Shown piece after piece: positions 8,657 to 18,779 of a stretch of DNA of 64,000 nt. Location of the stretch: positions 62,001-126,000 of the forward strand of contig CAOPES010000003.1 in NCBI GenBank assembly GCA_948502395.1, given 5' to 3'. Every line of letters starts with the position of its first letter. Within the stretch, counting starts at the first letter, position 1. Position numbers and translations under genes: made by a program. The notes under the pieces are model-generated. The model ran no database searches. It had not been told where the DNA came from and worked only from the letters and a program-made list of their open reading frames with translations. This DNA comes from an uncultured Clostridia bacterium (GTDB lineage: Bacteria; Bacillota; Clostridia; TANB77; CAG-508).

Positions 8657-11393
8657 TATTATTTTCTCCTTTGATGTAATCTAATGCTATTCTTCTTACC
8701 AGAAAATTGTTATCCACTTTGCCCTTGTTTATAATAAATTTTACAAATTCATTATTTTTATCATCTAATGATATTTCTTTTATTCTTGATATGAGTGCTA
8801 TTTTAAGTTCACCATTACCAGAATTCATAATATTAGACAATTGTTGAAGGGCAATATCTTTATATGTAGAATATGACAATTGTATTAAACATTTAGCAGC
8901 CCAAAATCTAACATCTCTTTCTATTTCATTCACCATAATACTAGCATATTGTAATAATATTTCTATTAATTTATCTTCAACTTTATCATAATCTATTTCT
9001 TCTAAAAAATAATATATATTTTCCAATATTCTTATTTTGTCAATATCTCTCAATTGTACAGCTGTGATAATTAGATCTATTTCATTTATTTCTTTAGTTA
9101 AATTAAATATAGCATACAATAATTGCATATTAATTTTAATTGATAAAATTGATTCATTATCTAAAAACATAACATTTTTACCACAAATGATATTGTCTTT
9201 ATTATTTGTAATAATTTCTCCATATTTCCTCCAAATTCGTTTTTCATAAAATCTTTTCTTTAGATATATTATCAATTGTATTGCATTATTTTTGGCATTA
9301 ATTGTTTGTCTGTCGCAACATATTGTTTCTACTAGAACATTCATTAACTTATGAATTTCTTTTGTTTCAAGTATAATATTATCATATTTAATAATATTTC
9401 TTATAGTACTATATTCATTAGAATTACCTATTGAATATACTCCATTTTTTCCTTGTTCTAGATTCTGTTTGTGTATTCTTTCTATGCATTTTTCAATATA
9501 TACTTTCTTTTGTCTTTTATTTATTTTTTCTATTTCTAATTTATATATGCTAATAAAATCTTCTGACATTTTATTTTCAATAAAACAGTCTAAATTAGTT
9601 TTATTTGCTAATGTTGAATTCTTCCTAAAAAAAATTATCGCATTTTCTAGTTGATTGCAACTATTTTTTACATCTTTTTCCTTTATAATTTTTTTTAGAT
9701 GTTTCATTAGTTTTTCTTGTTCTTGCTTAGATATATTTGAATAATCCAATATTTGTATAACTTCTAAAGCATTATCGTAAAATCTTTTTAGTTGGTTATC
9801 AAAAACTTTTAAAGCAATTGTTAATATTATCTGATTGTTTCCTCTTTGTATATTACTTTTTAGCACATCAAAAAAATGCAGTCCATAATTAATAATTCTA
9901 TTATCGTTATCCATCCATATTCTAATATTTGAACATACTTTTTCAAAAAGCTCGTTATATTGATTGTCTGAAAAATACAAATTAAAATATTGCAATAATA
10001 TACATTCTGAAATTACTTTATAATATTCTATTTCTGTGTTTTCAATATCATTATAAATATTATCAATATCATCACAATTAATAACATCTATATTGTTTTT
10101 ATAAGTTCTTAATATTTTACCTATTTTTTTATCATCTTGTGTTAATATGAGAAACTTTATTGTTTGTACATACATATCATGATCATCATATCTCATATTT
10201 AAAGCCAACAAAGTTTCTTTAATCCTATCTAGTGTCAATCTTAAATGTGTAATAGAGCCATTTGTTAAAGCTATATAAAAGCATAGTGAAATAAAATTAA
10301 ATATATACTCAATATTTTCTATACTAGTGCTATATGGTGATTCTAATTGGTAATTTATTAATCTTTTCAATATCTCTTTTTTTCTATTTTCATCTACTCT
10401 ATCAATAAGTGGATAATATAATGATTCTTCACAATTGTTTAAATATTTTTGTCCATCATTTTCAAATCGAATTTGATTATTAACTTCATCTTGTATATTT
10501 TCCAAATTTCTCAAATCTATTGCTATATCATTTAAAATCCATTTTGGAACTCTATCGTTTTCTTTGTCTATAATATTTTTTAATTTTTGTATACATTCTT
10601 CAATATTTCCATTATAATACAATTTAACAGCTTCTAATCTTATACCAATTAAATCTTTTAAATTACCACTATACATTTCTAATATCTTGTTTTTTAATAA
10701 TTCAAATTTATCATTATTAATTTTTTGTTTTCTTAATACAACTTTTAAAAATTCTGCACATAATACATCATATTCGTTTAATTCTTTTTCATCTATTTTT
10801 TCAACATTTAATATTCCTTTTAATAATTCCTTATTCGTTAATTGCAAACCTTTACTGTCAATTTTTTTTACTTTATACATAGCAATTTCACTGTCTTCAT
10901 TAACTTGCTGTATTTTAATTTGTTCACTTGTTTTATTCTTATATTTATATATGTTAGTAATATCTTGCATTATAGCTCTATAAGCTTCATGAATTATTTC
11001 TGAAAATTCATGAATTACTTTATATTTTTGTAAGCCTTGTTTCTCTATTTCTAATTGTATTTTATTTTTATCTTTACTAATTTCATCACAGAAAAGATAC
11101 ATAGATCTCTTAGCTAATGTTTTAGCTCTTGTATATTCTTTTAATATTCCCTCTGTAATTTCTTCTGAATTATCTATTATAAATATACATAAATCACTGC
11201 TATCTAATTCTTTTAAATAAGATTCTTCTACACATAAACTACTACTTGCTGAATCTTCAAAAATATATACTTCTACTAATCCTGTACTTAATAGTAATTC
11301 CTTTAAGCCTCTTCTCATAATTGTATACCTATTATTATCGCATTTTGAGCTTATAAAAACTTTAACCTTATTTTCTATTATATTATCTAACAT
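8640..11393 (-). CDS. DUF4062/TIR-like N-terminus with long helical-repeat region (third Thoeris-module gene)
   Basis: About 917 residues from the ATG at 11393 (AAGGGAG ribosome site). An ATG 27 bases upstream is in frame but lacks a site. Residues 1-150 look like a DUF4062/TIR-type Rossmann fold: KVKVFISSKCDNNRYTIMR, then VEESYLKELDSSDLCIFIID, then GILKEYTRAKTLAKRSMYLF. The remaining ~750 residues are helical and charged, resembling TPR-like then HEAT-like repeats (for example RDVRFWAAKCLIQLS and FLVRRIALDYI near the end). It overlaps the macro gene, so it belongs to the TIR/macro module. A sensor or regulatory scaffold for the TIR enzyme is my inference. I do not know this third gene from described Thoeris systems. 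Confidence 0.7.
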   Translation of the reverse strand: MLDNIIENKVKVFISSKCDNNRYTIMRRGLKELLLSTGLVEVYIFEDSASSSLCVEESYLKELDSSDLCIFIIDNSEEITEGILKEYTRAKTLAKRSMYLFCDEISKDKNKIQLEIEKQGLQKYKVIHEFSEIIHEAYRAIMQDITNIYKYKNKTSEQIKIQQVNEDSEIAMYKVKKIDSKGLQLTNKELLKGILNVEKIDEKELNEYDVLCAEFLKVVLRKQKINNDKFELLKNKILEMYSGNLKDLIGIRLEAVKLYYNGNIEECIQKLKNIIDKENDRVPKWILNDIAIDLRNLENIQDEVNNQIRFENDGQKYLNNCEESLYYPLIDRVDENRKKEILKRLINYQLESPYSTSIENIEYIFNFISLCFYIALTNGSITHLRLTLDRIKETLLALNMRYDDHDMYVQTIKFLILTQDDKKIGKILRTYKNNIDVINCDDIDNIYNDIENTEIEYYKVISECILLQYFNLYFSDNQYNELFEKVCSNIRIWMDNDNRIINYGLHFFDVLKSNIQRGNNQIILTIALKVFDNQLKRFYDNALEVIQILDYSNISKQEQEKLMKHLKKIIKEKDVKNSCNQLENAIIFFRKNSTLANKTNLDCFIENKMSEDFISIYKLEIEKINKRQKKVYIEKCIERIHKQNLEQGKNGVYSIGNSNEYSTIRNIIKYDNIILETKEIHKLMNVLVETICCDRQTINAKNNAIQLIIYLKKRFYEKRIWRKYGEIITNNKDNIICGKNVMFLDNESILSIKINMQLLYAIFNLTKEINEIDLIITAVQLRDIDKIRILENIYYFLEEIDYDKVEDKLIEILLQYASIMVNEIERDVRFWAAKCLIQLSYSTYKDIALQQLSNIMNSGNGELKIALISRIKEISLDDKNNEFVKFIINKGKVDNNFLVRRIALDYIKGENNSEDKK

Positions 11394-11523
11394 ATTTACT
11401 CCCTTATTTATATATATCATATTTTTATTACAAAATTTGTCGAAACTTGTCTTTTATTATCAAAAAAGCAAAATAATCCTGTAACTATAACTACTCTCAT
11501 ACTTTGCTTTTCTTTCGTAAATT

Positions 11524-12165
11524 TTATTCTAGATATTCTTTTAACCCATCTACTATTTTATAAATTTTAGTCATTGGATTTCTTTTTGATGCTTGTCCAT
11601 CTTTATTTAATTCTTCCATGTATTTGCAATTGTTTATTGCAGTATGTAACTTTCCTTCACTTGTAACCTTATCAAATATGTTTGTATCGTTTTTAGTATA
11701 ATCGCCTATACCATTTTTCTGAAATTCTTTGCTAAGTTCTTGTAACACATCATCTTTTGAAATATATCTGTTTACCTTTTTAAAATGTGCCAATAGCCAA
11801 AGTTCAAAATTTGGATTAGACCAAGCTACATTATAATTACAATTATCTATTGCTGAATCAAATTGCTCATCGTTATAATCATCTTTATCAAATACTACCC
11901 AAACTTTTCCATATACCTTATTAGCATGGTTAACTGTTTTTTGAGTATATTTTACTAAAGATGTAGTATTCATGCCTGTACCTTTAACATCAATATTTGG
12001 AATTAAAACGTCTACCTTATTTCCATACTTTTCATTAATTTTTCTTTTTAATCCATTAAAATAATTAGGTTCTGTTTTCTTTCCTTCACATACAATCAAG
12101 TAATTGGCTGGTGCTTGCCTTTTACTTTTTAATCTATCTTTTCTTGAAATATTATTATTTTTCAT
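11524..12165 (-). CDS. rloB: RloB-like protein
   Basis: A 213-residue RloB-family protein with the hallmark IVCEGKKTEPNYFNGLK (about residues 24-40) and VWVVFDKDDY (about residue 88), which resemble a Toprim-like acidic core. NPNFELWLLAHF is also typical. The gene overlaps the end of the AAA ATPase gene (12155) by 11 bases. Together they form an RloA/RloB pair, related to AbiL-type abortive infection systems. The molecular target is unknown. The nuclease role is inferred from the fold. Confidence 0.8.
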   Translation of the reverse strand: MKNNNISRKDRLKSKRQAPANYLIVCEGKKTEPNYFNGLKRKINEKYGNKVDVLIPNIDVKGTGMNTTSLVKYTQKTVNHANKVYGKVWVVFDKDDYNDEQFDSAIDNCNYNVAWSNPNFELWLLAHFKKVNRYISKDDVLQELSKEFQKNGIGDYTKNDTNIFDKVTSEGKLHTAINNCKYMEELNKDGQASKRNPMTKIYKIVDGLKEYLE

Positions 12166-13390
12166 AATCTATATCAAATTCTTCTAATACTGGAATAGCA
12201 CCATATCTTCCAGTTAAATAATCTTTATTGTATGTTGCATCATTTCTTACTTTTTTACCTGCATTTTTATCATCTTCTAATATATAATCGGATAATGCAT
12301 ATATTTCAGAAATACCATCTTTATCTTTTTCTGCAAACCATATTTCATCTCTTCTAAATGTTTCCTTATTTAAGTTTACTGTGTCATGTGTTGAATATAT
12401 TAACTGTCCATTACCTTTATTGGTATCACTATTATGGAATAAATTAATTATATATCTTGTTAATAAAGGATGTAATTTTGCATCTAATTCATCAACAAAT
12501 AATACCATTCCATTTTTTAATGCATCTATGAAGAAATCAAATAAATGGAACATTTTTCTAGTACCATTAGATTCCAAATAAAAAGGTAATGCTTTTAATT
12601 CTCTATTTTCTCCTTTATGAATAACTTCAATGTCTATTATTCCATTATTGCTTTTTACTGCTTCAATTGAGTCTGGTGTTGTTTTTATTCCCTCAATTCC
12701 AGAATCAAATGTCTTTATAAATTTTAACAGTTCTTTTCTATAATTTTGATCACTTAATATTTTTAATGAAACTCTATTATTAATAAATCTTTCAAAATTA
12801 GGATTACCTAAATCTAAATATGTGCTATTTACAAACCAATCATACACATTATTAAAATCTTCATTATCTTTATCAATTTTGCTATATATATTTAAGAATA
12901 AAGTTCTTTCATCTATATTAGCTAATTTAGAAAGCTTATTATCTTTCATCATTTTTATATTGTTATTTTCTCTTTCAAATATACAATAAAATTTATTAAC
13001 TCTTTTTTCATATAGCCATTCTGAAATTATATTATCTTTTACTAATTCAAAACCATATTTATATATTTTATTGTTTTTTGTTAATATTTCTACTTCTAAA
13101 GCAATTGGATTATTATTTATCATAAAACTATAGATATTTTGTTCATCTATTGGAGAATTCTTTTTAGAGTCATCACTTACTAGTATTCTTTTTTTCATAT
13201 AATCAAAAGCTTGTAACACATTAGTTTTTCCGCTAGCATTGGCACCATAAATTGCAGATACTTTTAAATATTCACCATTGTCTATTTTAGCTACATTGTA
13301 TTCGTGTTCTTTTAATGATGTTGCTTCCATATCTAAACAATTTTCGTCTTTAAATGATTTAAAATTTTTAAAACTAAATCTTATTAACAT
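12155..13390 (-). CDS. rloA: RloA/AbiLi-like AAA ATPase
   Basis: A 411-residue SMC/ABC-like ATPase of the RloA family. It has the N-terminal RFSFKNFKSFKDE, Walker A GANASGKTN (about residue 50), a Walker B region FVDELDAKLHP (about residue 290), and the switch histidine in LIYSTHDT. It partners RloB, encoded with an 11-base overlap. A strong ribosome site (AAAGGAGGATTTTAAAATG) fixes the start. It is probably a phage-defence ATPase that controls the RloB effector; the role comes from family and context. Confidence 0.82.
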   Translation of the reverse strand: MLIRFSFKNFKSFKDENCLDMEATSLKEHEYNVAKIDNGEYLKVSAIYGANASGKTNVLQAFDYMKKRILVSDDSKKNSPIDEQNIYSFMINNNPIALEVEILTKNNKIYKYGFELVKDNIISEWLYEKRVNKFYCIFERENNNIKMMKDNKLSKLANIDERTLFLNIYSKIDKDNEDFNNVYDWFVNSTYLDLGNPNFERFINNRVSLKILSDQNYRKELLKFIKTFDSGIEGIKTTPDSIEAVKSNNGIIDIEVIHKGENRELKALPFYLESNGTRKMFHLFDFFIDALKNGMVLFVDELDAKLHPLLTRYIINLFHNSDTNKGNGQLIYSTHDTVNLNKETFRRDEIWFAEKDKDGISEIYALSDYILEDDKNAGKKVRNDATYNKDYLTGRYGAIPVLEEFDIDYEK

Positions 13391-13437
13391 TTTAAAATCC
13401 TCCTTTACTTTATATATTATATGCTAAAATTAAAAAA

Positions 13438-13484
13438 ATATCAATAAAATTTGAGATATTTTCTCAAATTTTATTGATATTTTT
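13438..13484 (-). terminator. Hairpin terminator between zinc-ribbon gene and rloA
   Basis: Long AT-rich arms around ATCAATAAAATTTGAGA and its complement are flanked by A and T runs. It is placed to end transcription from 13573 and to separate it from rloAB. Confidence 0.55.
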
Positions 13485-13508
13485 AAATTTTATTATAATC
13501 ACTTGTTA

Positions 13509-13537
13509 TTTTAAAGTGCAATTTTTGCACTTTAAAA
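13509..13537. repeat. Second copy of the TTTAAAGTGCAA palindrome
   Basis: A perfect inverted repeat with the same 12-base arms (TTTTAAAGTGCA/TGCACTTTAAAA) as the palindrome at 7123-7151. A further half-site (TTGCACTTTAAG) is at 13546-13557. Recurrence at two defence-module borders suggests an operator or a shared terminator. Confidence 0.5.
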
Positions 13538-13572
13538 TGTTAGAATTGCACTTTAAGTTTATAATTAGCCTT

Positions 13573-13845
13573 CTATTCTATCTTTTGATTTAATGGAATT
13601 TTACTAAAATTTCTATATTTATTATTTTCCCACTCCTCATATTTTCTTTTATAATTTTCTTCATCACTTGCTAATACTTCTGTACCGTCATCGAAAATAA
13701 TTAGGATTTTACTAAAATCTTTTCCTCCAAAATGTAAATATTCATTACCACCATCAATATAGCAATTTTCACATTTACAAGATACTAAATTATGCACACT
13801 TTTTGATTCAATTATGTCTCCACAAATTAAACATTTAATTTTCAT
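13573..13845 (-). CDS. Small zinc-ribbon protein next to type III R-M
   Basis: A 90-residue protein with four to five cysteines in a ribbon-like spacing (KCLICGDII, then SCKCENCYIDGG), followed by DDGTEVLASDEENYKRKYEEWENN. It resembles the short DUF7695-type proteins often seen beside defence genes, though I hold that family name loosely. It lies 27 bases after the res stop, on the same strand, so it may be the last gene of the mod-res operon. Its function is unknown. Confidence 0.6.
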   Translation of the reverse strand: MKIKCLICGDIIESKSVHNLVSCKCENCYIDGGNEYLHFGGKDFSKILIIFDDGTEVLASDEENYKRKYEEWENNKYRNFSKIPLNQKIE

Positions 13846-13871
13846 AAAAACTCCTCGTATAATTTTATTTA

Positions 13872-16547
13872 TTATTCTACTGCATAATATTCTGACAAAT
13901 ATTTAAATGTTGATTTTGATGATATTTTACTTGCAGGTATAAATACATGTGTCCACTTTTTATTCCCAGTTTCTTCTGCCCATTTAGAAACTAATTTACA
14001 ATATTCTATAGATTTCTGCTTTTTAGCAAGTACATCTGGATTATTTAACTTATCATCACCTTTTACTTCGACTAAATAAATAATTTTTTCAGTTTCTATC
14101 ACAAAGTCAGGTTCATAACTTTTTCCACCATTATATGTTATATTAAAGTCTATAGGTGATGGTCTTAACCATTTTTCTACGAAATTATTTTCTCTTTCTA
14201 CTATTTTAGCAAGTTGTAATTCAGGTACACTATCAAATTTTGCTGTATCAAACACACCTCTTTTTATTCCATCAAATAGTATTGAAGTTATTCTTCCATC
14301 TCTGTCAGAATCATAATTATCAAATAAATTCTTTTTTATGTTATATGTATAGTTAGATTGATAATTAATAGGTTTTACAGCAAATACCTCTTCCTTTATT
14401 ATTCCTTCATTGCGTACAAAATGCTTTAACATTTGATTATATATTTCAGTTGCCAATTCTTTTTTATACATCATCACTATATTTTTAACTTGCTCATCAC
14501 TATATTCTTCTCTAAATTTATTAATAACTTGTTTTATAAGCTTATACAATAATTCTGATGTTTTTTGATAATCTATTTCTGATTTATTTCTCAATTCTTC
14601 TAAAACAGTTTTTTCTGGGCTAACAGCATCAAAATTAATATATTCACCATCCATAATTTCTACTTCTGAAGCATCAATTAAATTCTGTAACAATAACTTA
14701 TTATCAATAGGTTTTTGATTAAATTTTAATGTGTCTAAATCAAAGTCATCAAAATAATACTCTCCTTCTTCTCTTTCAGTCTTTATTTTAGGTATTAAAA
14801 TGAATCTGTTACTTGATTCTTTTTCTATCTTTTCGATAGCTTTACTCATCCACCTTTCTATTGGATTTCTATTTTCTTCAAAAATCCTGCCTAAATCCTC
14901 ATCATTTTTTATCTCTTCTACTATTTGTTTTTTTATTGTATTTCTACTTTCTTCTGTCATTTTATTTTCATTATTACACACATACTCTGTAACCTTGTCC
15001 TTGACAAGTACATTAATACTATTTGAGAAAGTATATTTTTCTTCATCTTCTCTAACCTGCAATAATTCTCTTAATTCATCTTGTTCTTCTGTTAAATCTA
15101 ATACCAATTGTGTATAAGTATTTTTTTGATCTTCGACTTCTTCTGCTTTAATGACATTCCCTAATTTAAATATTGAATTTCCTTTTTGTGCTTCCTCAAG
15201 TATCTCTTGAAATTTGTCGTGAGCTGTTAGCATTACAGAATCAATTTCTTTATCTCCTGTTCTTTCTCCATATGGCAATCTTAAACCTCTACCTACCATT
15301 TGCTCTCTCAATATTTTTGAACTTGCCGTCCTTAGTGGAACAATAGTATACAAATTATTAACATCCCATCCTTCTTTTAACATATTAACATGTATTACTA
15401 TTTCTACTGGATTATCTACTCTTTCTACTTCTAGCAATAATTTAGTATTTGCTTCTGTTTCAAAACCTGACATTTTAGATGCTATTTTTATTGTTTTATA
15501 TTTATATTTTCCATTTTTAAATTCATCGGATTTTACATATTCTTCTATCATTTTTGCATGATTGGTATCTTTGCACACTACAAGCATAAATGGTTTCACT
15601 AACGGTTTATTATTTACTTTTGAATAATTTGCAAGTTTATTTTTTATCATTTCATGGCATTTTATTCCATCATTTAGCATTAACTTATCTAATTGTTCAT
15701 CTCCGAAATGATAAAAATCTATATCTGTTCTTGTAACTGCAAATGGTACTCTTGTATATCCATCTTTTATAGCATCTGATAGAGGGTATTCATATACAAC
15801 ATTTTTAAATGGTACTTGTTTATTTTTTATATTCACTATTGGTGTTGCTGTTAGCTCTAATCCTAGTACAGGCTTCAATTCATTTAATGCCGTCATTCCT
15901 TTATCAGCTCTATAGTGATGAGATTCATCCATAATTATAACTAAATCTTTCATGTCTGCAAGTTTATCATAAAAAGACATTCCTAAAAATTCATTAAATG
16001 CTTTCATTTTTGTGTTATCTTTATCAAATTTTCCAATATTATAGACATATATATTCACTTCTGAATCAAATAAAGATATATTTTTATTTGCATAATCATC
16101 ATCAGCAATTACTTTTGGTGGATTACCAAAACATCCTAATCCTTTAAATACATATTTAGGATTATCTGGATTACCTAAATCTGCTTTAAGCTTCTCATAT
16201 ATTGTTGTTCCTGGTGCTACTACAAGAAAGTTTTTTATTCCATAATTAGTATATAAATAAGTTATAAATGCTCCCATTAATCTAGTTTTTCCAACACCTG
16301 TTGCTATAGCAAATGTTAAAGAAATAAAATTTCTTTCGAAATCAGTACATATTGGATATTTACTATGTATTACATTTAATATCTCTTCTATATTTCTATT
16401 ATTAACTAGGTCTGTATCGTTAATTATTTCTTCTAATATTTTTAGTGATTTTTCTTGAGGATTTCTTAATGACATTACTCCAGAAATATAATCAGTTGTA
16501 TATTGCATAAAATTCATATTATTCATTTTCTTCATATTCCTCCTCAT
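13872..16547 (-). CDS. res: Type III restriction endonuclease subunit Res
   Basis: An 891-residue helicase-nuclease. Walker A is ATGVGKTRLMGAF (about residue 86), DExx box MDESHHY, motif III LTATP, and motif VI GRGLRLPYG. The C-terminal nuclease of the PD-(D/E)xK kind is visible as EPDFVIETEKIIYLVEVKGD (about residues 830-850). Res acts with Mod as a complex that translocates along DNA and cuts when two unmethylated sites are met. Its start overlaps the mod stop by 29 bases. Several closely spaced Met codons (MRRNMKKMNNMNFM) leave the exact start open. Confidence 0.93.
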   Translation of the reverse strand: MRRNMKKMNNMNFMQYTTDYISGVMSLRNPQEKSLKILEEIINDTDLVNNRNIEEILNVIHSKYPICTDFERNFISLTFAIATGVGKTRLMGAFITYLYTNYGIKNFLVVAPGTTIYEKLKADLGNPDNPKYVFKGLGCFGNPPKVIADDDYANKNISLFDSEVNIYVYNIGKFDKDNTKMKAFNEFLGMSFYDKLADMKDLVIIMDESHHYRADKGMTALNELKPVLGLELTATPIVNIKNKQVPFKNVVYEYPLSDAIKDGYTRVPFAVTRTDIDFYHFGDEQLDKLMLNDGIKCHEMIKNKLANYSKVNNKPLVKPFMLVVCKDTNHAKMIEEYVKSDEFKNGKYKYKTIKIASKMSGFETEANTKLLLEVERVDNPVEIVIHVNMLKEGWDVNNLYTIVPLRTASSKILREQMVGRGLRLPYGERTGDKEIDSVMLTAHDKFQEILEEAQKGNSIFKLGNVIKAEEVEDQKNTYTQLVLDLTEEQDELRELLQVREDEEKYTFSNSINVLVKDKVTEYVCNNENKMTEESRNTIKKQIVEEIKNDEDLGRIFEENRNPIERWMSKAIEKIEKESSNRFILIPKIKTEREEGEYYFDDFDLDTLKFNQKPIDNKLLLQNLIDASEVEIMDGEYINFDAVSPEKTVLEELRNKSEIDYQKTSELLYKLIKQVINKFREEYSDEQVKNIVMMYKKELATEIYNQMLKHFVRNEGIIKEEVFAVKPINYQSNYTYNIKKNLFDNYDSDRDGRITSILFDGIKRGVFDTAKFDSVPELQLAKIVERENNFVEKWLRPSPIDFNITYNGGKSYEPDFVIETEKIIYLVEVKGDDKLNNPDVLAKKQKSIEYCKLVSKWAEETGNKKWTHVFIPASKISSKSTFKYLSEYYAVE

Positions 16548-18105
16548 ATTCAGGTGGATTTATTATATTTAAATTATAATTATCTTTTCCAAATTCACAT
16601 TTAGATAGTAACATCTCTGGAATTTTCTTTATTTTTATATTTTTATATATTCCATCTATTTCTTTATCATATGCTGTACATGCAATCACAAGATATTCTG
16701 ACTCATTCATTTCTTCTTTTATTTTATTTATATCATTTTTGGTTACAAATTTCGTAGTTACATATAAGTAGCTATTTTCATTTCCTACAGATTGTTTCCA
16801 AAATCGTTCACTAGATGGATTATACTTAAATCCCTCATGTAAGGCAACAGCAGAAGCTAGCATTTCTGCATTATACTCTTTATTTATAATCGGTTCGCCA
16901 AACTTGTCTATATTTATTAGTGTAGGCGCTAACTCATAAAACTTATATCCTCCACCACCTTTCCAATTAGATGTTTTAGTAATTCCACCTTCATCTCTAT
17001 TATCTATAACCTTATCTAATCTCTTTTTGCAGTAATTATATGCTTGTTCGCCCATTTCAATTCCAATCCATTTTCTTTTCATCTTATGTGCAACTGCACA
17101 AGTTGTACCACTTCCCAAGAATGAATCTAACACTAAATCTCCTTCATTTGTTGCTAATTGGAGTACTCTTTCAATTAAATTTTCAGGTTTCGGATTAGTA
17201 AATGGTGTTCCATCAAATAAGTATTGTGAATGCTTAGTAGCATTAGTTGTTGTATCGACATCAGTCCATATATTGGTCATTACACTACCTTTATTTTGAC
17301 TTTCACTTAAATATCTTTTCATTTGTGGTTTGGATTTTCCTGTTTTTCCAAATATAATCTTACCATCTTTTAATGCTTGTAGATAATTTTCTTCTGTTGT
17401 TCTCCAACATCTACCTTTTGGTGGCATATATTCAACTCCTGTATTAGGATTTACTATAGGATATGTTAAATTTGGTCTAATATTTGGGGCATCAAATGGA
17501 TCTGCTGTCCAAGGACCATTTGGATCATTATCTGGATTTGCAAATTTTGATGTATCTATAGGTCCTTTAAACATTTTACTATTTTTTGCACTTTTTCTAA
17601 TTACTTCAATATTTCTTGCAAAAACTAAAATATGGTTTGTATTTAATGAAATAATTGCATCATTAGATACGGATTTTCTTGAGTTCCAAGTAATGTCTGA
17701 CAGAAAATTATTTCTTCCAAATATTTCATCACATAAAATCTTACAATAGTGTACTTCACTGTCATCTAATGTTATCCATATAGTTCCTGTATCTTTATCT
17801 AACAATTTATACATTATTTCTAGTCTCGCTTTCATTAAATTTAGCCATATAGAATGTTCTAAATTATCATCATAATGTTCAAAAGCTGAACCTGTATTAT
17901 ATGGTGGATCTATATAAATACATTTTACTCTTCCTATATATTTATTTTCTAGTGCTTTTAATGCTAATAAATTATCTCCATGAATTAAAATATTGTCGGT
18001 TTCTTTCTCACCATATGATTTTGAAGAATCTTCAATTAATATTCTTGATTCTAAGTTTAATTTTTCTTCTTTTCCTACCCATATTAACTCTAATTTATTT
18101 GACAT
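16519..18105 (-). CDS. mod: Type III DNA adenine methyltransferase subunit Mod
   Basis: A 528-residue N6-adenine methyltransferase of the beta class. The catalytic motif IV IDPPYNTGSAFEHYDD (about residue 68) comes before the SAM-binding motif I LDSFLGSGTTCAVA (about residue 330). Mod sets the sequence specificity of the type III R-M system, and the specificity region is the stretch between these motifs. It is first in the mod-res operon. I see no simple repeat in the coding sequence that would suggest phase variation. Confidence 0.93.
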   Translation of the reverse strand: MSNKLELIWVGKEEKLNLESRILIEDSSKSYGEKETDNILIHGDNLLALKALENKYIGRVKCIYIDPPYNTGSAFEHYDDNLEHSIWLNLMKARLEIMYKLLDKDTGTIWITLDDSEVHYCKILCDEIFGRNNFLSDITWNSRKSVSNDAIISLNTNHILVFARNIEVIRKSAKNSKMFKGPIDTSKFANPDNDPNGPWTADPFDAPNIRPNLTYPIVNPNTGVEYMPPKGRCWRTTEENYLQALKDGKIIFGKTGKSKPQMKRYLSESQNKGSVMTNIWTDVDTTTNATKHSQYLFDGTPFTNPKPENLIERVLQLATNEGDLVLDSFLGSGTTCAVAHKMKRKWIGIEMGEQAYNYCKKRLDKVIDNRDEGGITKTSNWKGGGGYKFYELAPTLINIDKFGEPIINKEYNAEMLASAVALHEGFKYNPSSERFWKQSVGNENSYLYVTTKFVTKNDINKIKEEMNESEYLVIACTAYDKEIDGIYKNIKIKKIPEMLLSKCEFGKDNYNLNIINPPEYEEEYEENE

Positions 18106-18208
18106 TATCTATACTCTCCTAAACATTATAATTATTCTAGTATATTTTATATCATAAAATGACATTTTTCTCAATAGCTTGATCTATATTTGTCCTTATT
18201 AATTCTAT

Positions 18209-18541
18209 TTAATTTTTAAAAAAGAAATTATAATAAGGATAACCTGCTTCGATATACAACTCTATCAATTCCATTTTGTACTTTTCTAATAATCCCAAAT
18301 ACTTCTGTTTAAATAGATTTTTGCAAATCCACTCAACATTTTTACTAGAAATTATAACTTTATTATCAACTAAAAATTTGTATTCTTCAAATTTACTATC
18401 ACATATCTTCTTTATAGCTTTTCTTAAATCCATATGTGATATTTCTTTTCCATACTTAGTTGTTATTCCTAATGTATGTAATCGATTTAAGATTTTATTA
18501 TATGATAGAAAAATACTATCTAAAAATTGCTTTGAATTCAT
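18209..18541 (-). CDS. Hypothetical 110-residue protein
   Basis: A basic, helical 110-residue protein (MNSKQFLDSIFLSYNKILNRLHTLGITTKYGKE...) ending in aromatic residues (YPYYNFFFKN). There is no recognisable motif. The ribosome site is weak. It lies upstream of the mod-res operon on the same strand, after the structured non-coding block at 18625. Base composition matches the neighbours. Confidence 0.5.
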   Translation of the reverse strand: MNSKQFLDSIFLSYNKILNRLHTLGITTKYGKEISHMDLRKAIKKICDSKFEEYKFLVDNKVIISSKNVEWICKNLFKQKYLGLLEKYKMELIELYIEAGYPYYNFFFKN

Positions 18542-18624
18542 ATTTGTTTCTCATCACTTCCTATCTGATTAAATATCTTAATGCTAATCTACGTAGCATT
18601 AAGATTTAGCAGAATCTATTTTGT

Positions 18625-18740
18625 TCGAATATTGAGGATAATTTTTAATGCCCAATATTCGCCAGCGTGGTGTCTTGACACCGTTTTTGCTGTTTAGGGC
18701 AAATTGCCCTAATACCCTTTTTGATCTCCGGGGGACTTTT
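18625..18740. other. GC-richer structured non-coding block, candidate cis-acting site (oriT or replication origin)
   Basis: This lies inside a 340-base gene-free gap. Three inverted repeats occur in a row: CGAATATTG/CAATATTCG (18625-18661), GGTGTCTTGACACC (18669-18682) and AGGGCAAATTGCCCT (18696-18710). TTTTTGATCTCCGGGGGAC follows. It stands out from very AT-rich surroundings and lies next to the replication genes. The transfer- or replication-origin reading is inference. Confidence 0.4.
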
Positions 18741-18779
18741 TTAAGTAAAAATTTTCTTAATTTTTGTCAAAATATTTTC

